From Moniliophthora roreri (taxonomy: Eukaryota; Basidiomycota; Agaricomycetes; Agaricales; Marasmiaceae): a DNA stretch of 64,000 bases. The position numbers and the translations under genes were made by a program. The notes under the pieces were generated by a model. The model was not told where the DNA came from, ran no database searches, and was given only the letters and a program-made list of their open reading frames with translations. This document shows, in pieces, positions 59,828 to 64,000 of the stretch. Positions within the stretch are counted from its first letter, which is position 1. Each line of letters starts with the position of its first letter. The stretch lies in NCBI GenBank assembly GCA_001466705.2, contig LATX02000180.1:248001-312000 (forward strand), written 5' to 3'.

Positions 59828-61138
59828 CTATTCTTTTAACTGCGGGATTTTGGATAGCAAGCTGTAATCTTCCTTCCCATTATACCTCACCAACGGAGCC
59901 GGATTCGTTGGCGGGGTAGCAACATACAAGGACAAGAGGTCAGGACGAGAGCTATCAGTCACACAAGTCAGCCATAGATGCGCACAAGTCGACATCATGA
60001 GAGACATACTAGTGCCCAACGGGATCCGCCATCAACTTTGCAGTCTTGATATGGTCCAAATCGATGTCAGCATACAGAATCTTCTCTTCTCCAGGATCGA
60101 CAGGAGGTGTCAATTGCACTCCATCAGGTCCATATATCGCTGCATACCCCCCGCCTTTCTTGGGATTCCATGGTGTTCCATCAAGCCTGGTCAAAAGCAC
60201 ATAAACCAATCTAGACATTAGTAGTTGGGAGCTAACACATACCCGCACAAGGCTGCATTTTCCGGTCGAAGAATGTGAGTGCTCGAGATGACGAACATGG
60301 GTCCTTCCATTGCTGCAAACCTGGAAACGGTGGTCTGGAAGTCAGAAGAAACTTGCGGACTTGCCCCATCGGCAATGGAGCCAAAAAATGGCCAGCTTGC
60401 AACGTGAATCTGTACACCTTGACTGTAATGATGGAATCGCAGCAACGGCTGGATATTTTCCCTAGGTATAGAACATTCAGTAAGAGGTAGCGAGGAAGCA
60501 GGACAAGGCAAACCAGCAATTAAGAGCTCCGATAATAACACCATCAGGTCCCTGAACAGCGGTCTTCAGTGAGTCGGCTGGGATTGTACGTTAGTATGAG
60601 CAAACGACCCTGAAGTAGTTTGCGCACCAGGACCTTCACCCCAAATTGTACGTTCATGACCTGTCGGCTTGATTTTCCTTCGGTGCAAGACGACTTCGCC
60701 CGTAGAGCTAATAATGCTTTGTGCAGCGTACATGGTGTTCCCATCAACTTCGACAAACCCCAGGACCACCCTATAGTGTGTAAGTCCATCGTCAACGCTG
60801 TCGTGATAAAATCCCGTACCATATGCCAGCATCTTTTGTAGCTTGCAGGATACGCTGATATTGAGACGATGTGACACTGAGCGATGCCTTCTGAAATTTC
60901 GTGAAGAAGACGGGATCGAAGGCTTCAGCCCAAACACGCATGGGATATCCAGGAATGAAAGCTTCAGGAAACCCTATGAGCTGTGCTCCATTCGCGGCCG
61001 CTTCCTTGATGATGGACACTACTTTGTCGACACTAGCTTCGAGGTCGAACCAGGCAGGCTCAGCTTGTACTGCAGCGACTCTGTCAGCAACCAATTAGTC
61101 ACAGAACGGATATGAACGTAGGAGATGACACACTTCAT
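59828..61138 (-). CDS. Nitrilase / cyanide hydratase family protein
   Basis: Seven exons: 61138-61134, 61080-60820, 60770-60628, 60577-60514, 60461-60243, 60186-60010 and 59951-59828, giving 330 residues. The first coding exon is only ATGAA; splicing to 61080 gives the family start MKVAAVQAEP. The catalytic triad is complete: Glu in GFPEAFIPGYP, Lys in LHRRKIKPT, Cys in ALNCWEN. The QIHVASWP and GPDG blocks support the aliphatic/aromatic nitrilase branch rather than amidases. The reaction is nitrile plus water to acid and ammonia (or to amide in cyanide hydratases). It is cytosolic. Its 5' half recurs at 62465-62888 because of the duplication described below. Confidence 0.93.
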
Positions 61139-62463
61139 CGTGTGTTTGTGTTTGGAGCAGAGAAGCACATCTCAGGTCTTTAAGTATCTTTTGCCCACTG
61201 ATAAGCGCCAAGGACAGCTGACTGGGATGAGGTTAGCAAAAGGGCTAGTCGGTGGGCCGAAGACGGCGAATATGATTCGATATGGTGCTTTGTTCACTGG
61301 GCACACTGAGAATTGAATAGTATGGATAATTGTGGTTGAAAATTGCGAATATCTTGGGCTCGTCAGAAAAGAAAATGCTTACCTAGACGCCTCCGCTTTC
61401 TTCGCGTATTGACTGAGTTGCCAGGGAAATGACTCGTGTCCTACCAAGCGAGCTACGGGCATTCGGAAAATTTGCCTGGAGGAGACTATGTGAGCCGCTT
61501 ACGGCGCTAAAGTATCGTCTCACCGTGTTGTTGTTGCCTGGCTCATTTTTGTTCCGTTCGAATGGGATAGCAAGGGGGAAATCGGAAGGAATTCTTTCAA
61601 AGCAAGATCATGAGAGGTACATTCAAGCTTTTCCGCTCTTCCAGGACGACGAGAAGACGTAACAACGTATCGACTCGTCCCGATTCATCCGATACCTCTG
61701 CAAACTCTGTGCTCTGGACATTCGGAAAATTTGCCTGGAGGAGACTATGTGAGCCGCTTACGGCGCTAAAGTATCGTCTCACCGTGTTGTTGTTGCCTGG
61801 CTCATTTTTATTCCGTTTGAATGGGATAGCAAGGAGGAAAACGGAAGTAATTCTTTCAAAACAAGACCATGAGGGGTACATTCAAGCTTTCCGCTTTCCG
61901 CTCTTCCAGGACGACGAGAAGACGTAACAACGTACCAACTAGTCCTGACTCATCCGATACCTCTGCAAGCTGCTCTGTATCCAATCCAATATCCGTGCTC
62001 TGTTTCTTTAACGTGCTCGTACGGAACCTATTCGGTACTGATTGGTTTTGGAGTATGCGTGATGCTTCGCTGCGGATGTAGCCAGCGGGTCAGCTTTGTG
62101 GTATCGTATGGAGGTGTGTTTTGATTGACCAGGTCAGTCGACCCGTTGTGACCAATGTTGTTAGGCTATGGTATGGTTTTGATTAAAAAACGGTCGTTAC
62201 GGAAAGCAGTACTTGACTTACCTAGAGTATAGTTATGAATTGACTTGAACTCCAATACGCTGGTATCGGCGTTGGTGAAGGTGAATTCGTTTATTGTATG
62301 CATAGCACGTGGAAGGTGGCTGTGCTAAAAAAGCGATTCATTCCTTGATAATTGCAACCCTCAAGGACAAGACCTCAATTCTACCTGCCTCAGGGAGTAT
62401 ACAACAGCCCAGACGTTGCACCGAGAATCTAGCATACTGTACACTGGTGGTAGGGCTCCAGGT
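60715..62463. repeat. Direct repeat copy A (1749 bp)
   Basis: It matches 62465-63954 almost base for base where compared. Copy A spans nitrilase exon 3 to about 1.3 kb upstream of the nitrilase start. It differs from copy B by one extra 259-bp tandem unit. Confidence 0.92.
61461..61978. repeat. Tandem pair of ~259-bp units
   Basis: Both units begin ATTCGGAAAATTTGCCTGGA (61461 and 61720). They share long identical stretches and differ at scattered sites (for example GTTCCGTTCG against ATTCCGTTTG, plus a short TTTCCGC insertion in unit 2). In copy B (63211 onward) only one unit exists, with unit-2 type variants. Confidence 0.9.
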
Positions 62464-62464
62464 N
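62464..62464. other. Ambiguous base N, probable contig junction
   Basis: The only N in the window sits exactly between copy A and copy B, as expected when two contig ends are joined without merging their overlap. Confidence 0.85.
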
Positions 62465-62888
62465 TGCTTTGTGCAGCGTACATGGTGTTCCCATCAACTT
62501 CGACAAACCCCAGGACCACCCTATAGTGTGTAAGTCCATCGTCAACGCTGTCGTGATAAAATCCCGTACCATATGCCAGCATCTTTTGTAGCTTGCAGGA
62601 TACGCTGATATTGAGACGATGTGACACTGAGCGATGCCTTCTGAAATTTCGTGAAGAAGACGGGATCGAAGGCTTCAGCCCAAACACGCATGGGATATCC
62701 AGGAATGAAAGCTTCAGGAAACCCTATGAGCTGTGCTCCATTCGCGGCCGCTTCCTTGATGATGGACACTACTTTGTCGACACTAGCTTCGAGGTCGAAC
62801 CAGGCAGGCTCAGCTTGTACTGCAGCGACTCTGTCAGCAACCAATTAGTCACAGAACGGATATGAACGTAGGAGATGACACACTTCAT
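62465..62888 (-). pseudogene. Partial nitrilase copy (exons 1-2 and part of exon 3)
   Basis: Identical to the nitrilase gene at an offset of 1750 bp. Exon 1 is 62888-62884, exon 2 is 62830-62570, and exon 3 is 62520 to the N at 62464, where the copy stops. The catalytic Cys exon is absent. Probably an assembly duplicate rather than a biological gene. Confidence 0.88.
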
Positions 62889-63954
62889 CGTGTGTTTGTG
62901 TTTGGAGCAGAGAAGCACATCTCAGGTCTTTAAGTATCTTTTGCCCACTGATAAGCGCCAAGGACAGCTGACTGGGATGAGGTTAGCAAAAGGGCTAGTC
63001 GGTGGGCCGAAGACGGCGAATATGATTCGATATGGTGCTTTGTTCACTGGGCACACTGAGAATTGAATAGTATGGATAATTGTGGTTGAAAATTGCGAAT
63101 ATCTTGGGCTCGTCAGAAAAGAAAATGCTTACCTAGACGCCTCCGCTTTCTTCGCGTATTGACTGAGTTGCCAGGGAAATGACTCGTGTCCTACCAAGCG
63201 AGCTACGGGCATTCGGAAAATTTGCCTGGAGGAGACTATGTGAGCCGCTTACGGCGCTAAAGTATCGTCTCACCGTGTTGTTGTTGCCTGGCTCATTTTT
63301 ATTCCGTTTGAATGGGATAGCAAGGAGGAAAACGGAAGTAATTCTTTCAAAACAAGACCATGAGGGGTACATTCAAGCTTTCCGCTTTCCGCTCTTCCAG
63401 GACGACGAGAAGACGTAACAACGTACCAACTAGTCCTGACTCATCCGATACCTCTGCAAGCTGCTCTGTATCCAATCCAATATCCGTGCTCTGTTTCTTT
63501 AACGTGCTCGTACGGAACCTATTCGGTACTGATTGGTTTTGGAGTATGCGTGATGCTTCGCTGCGGATGTAGCCAGCGGGTCAGCTTTGTGGTATCGTAT
63601 GGAGGTGTGTTTTGATTGACCAGGTCAGTCGACCCGTTGTGACCAATGTTGTTAGGCTATGGTATGGTTTTGATTAAAAAACGGTCGTTACGGAAAGCAG
63701 TACTTGACTTACCTAGAGTATAGTTATGAATTGACTTGAACTCCAATACGCTGGTATCGGCGTTGGTGAAGGTGAATTCGTTTATTGTATGCATAGCACG
63801 TGGAAGGTGGCTGTGCTAAAAAAGCGATTCATTCCTTGATAATTGCAACCCTCAAGGACAAGACCTCAATTCTACCTGCCTCAGGGAGTATACAACAGCC
63901 CAGACGTTGCACCGAGAATCTAGCATACTGTACACTGGTGGTAGGGCTCCAGGT
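62465..63954. repeat. Direct repeat copy B (1490 bp)
   Basis: Copy B matches copy A from its first base to the point where copy A reaches the N. After 63954 the sequence continues uniquely (TTCACCTTCATTGAG) to the window end. Confidence 0.92.
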
Positions 63955-64000
63955 TCACCTTCATTGAGTTGTAGCTGCCGTAGACGCTTCTATAGGCCCC

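Noticed and set aside
1..64000. CRISPR arrays, bacterial operons, prophage or plasmid features
   Set aside because: No regularly spaced short repeats and no prokaryotic gene organisation; all supported genes are intron-containing fungal genes apart from single-exon hypotheticals.

Overview
This window is nuclear DNA of a filamentous basidiomycete, most likely a mushroom-forming agaricomycete. Coding capacity is split by many short GT-AG introns of about 48-70 nt. Two genes resemble the mushroom-specific Clp1 (clampless1) family, one encodes a DUF6535 membrane protein, and several encode plant-wall-degrading enzymes. No bacterial-style operon is visible. I rebuilt the gene models by hand, translating both strands, matching splice phase and checking against family motifs. 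Exon coordinates are in the evidence fields.

Layout. 1-8.4 kb: C-terminal part of an AAA ATPase (+), a Tyr/Ser/His-rich protein with helical repeats (-), a small hypothetical protein (-), an intron-containing tRNA-Gly (-), a NIFK/Nop15-type nucleolar RNA-binding protein (+) and a Ser/Pro-rich protein (+). 8.5-12.5 kb: an intact REV1 translesion polymerase (-). 12.5-14.1 kb: decayed sequence, possibly kinase-like. 14.2-15.1 kb: a secreted cutinase (+). 15.6-17.7 kb: battenin BTN1/CLN3 (-). 18.6-23.3 kb: a Zn2Cys6 transcription factor (-). 24.7 kb: a tRNA-like locus. 25.5-31.1 kb: a SAP-motif protein (-) and a DUF4139 protein (+) sharing a 332-bp divergent promoter region. 31.3-34.8 kb: a CBM1-linked GH51 arabinofuranosidase (-). 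35.9-37.3 kb: an aryl-alcohol-dehydrogenase-like aldo-keto reductase (+). 37.9-41.8 kb: an M1 aminopeptidase with a degenerate active-site motif (+). 43.4-45.7 kb: a DUF6535 protein (+). 46.8-47.5 kb: a GC-rich repeat element. 49.3-52.3 kb: two convergent Clp1-like genes. 55.5-57.8 kb: a GH28 pectinase (-). 59.8-61.1 kb: a nitrilase (-). 60.7-64 kb: a duplicated segment joined at a single N, probably two overlapping contig ends left unmerged.

Biological theme. Cutinase, GH51 arabinofuranosidase with a cellulose-binding module, GH28 pectinase and an AAD-type reductase together suit a plant-litter or wood-associated fungus. They do not form an obvious co-regulated cluster.

Most unusual signal. 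The window is rich in extremely small exons: two separate 3-nt exons plus a 9-nt exon in the GH51 gene, 10- and 12-nt exons in the transcription factor, neighbouring 14- and 21-nt exons in BTN1, a 5-nt start exon in the nitrilase, and 17- and 20-nt exons in GH28. Each restores a conserved family motif or the reading frame, and each would be lost or mis-modelled by ordinary gene finders.
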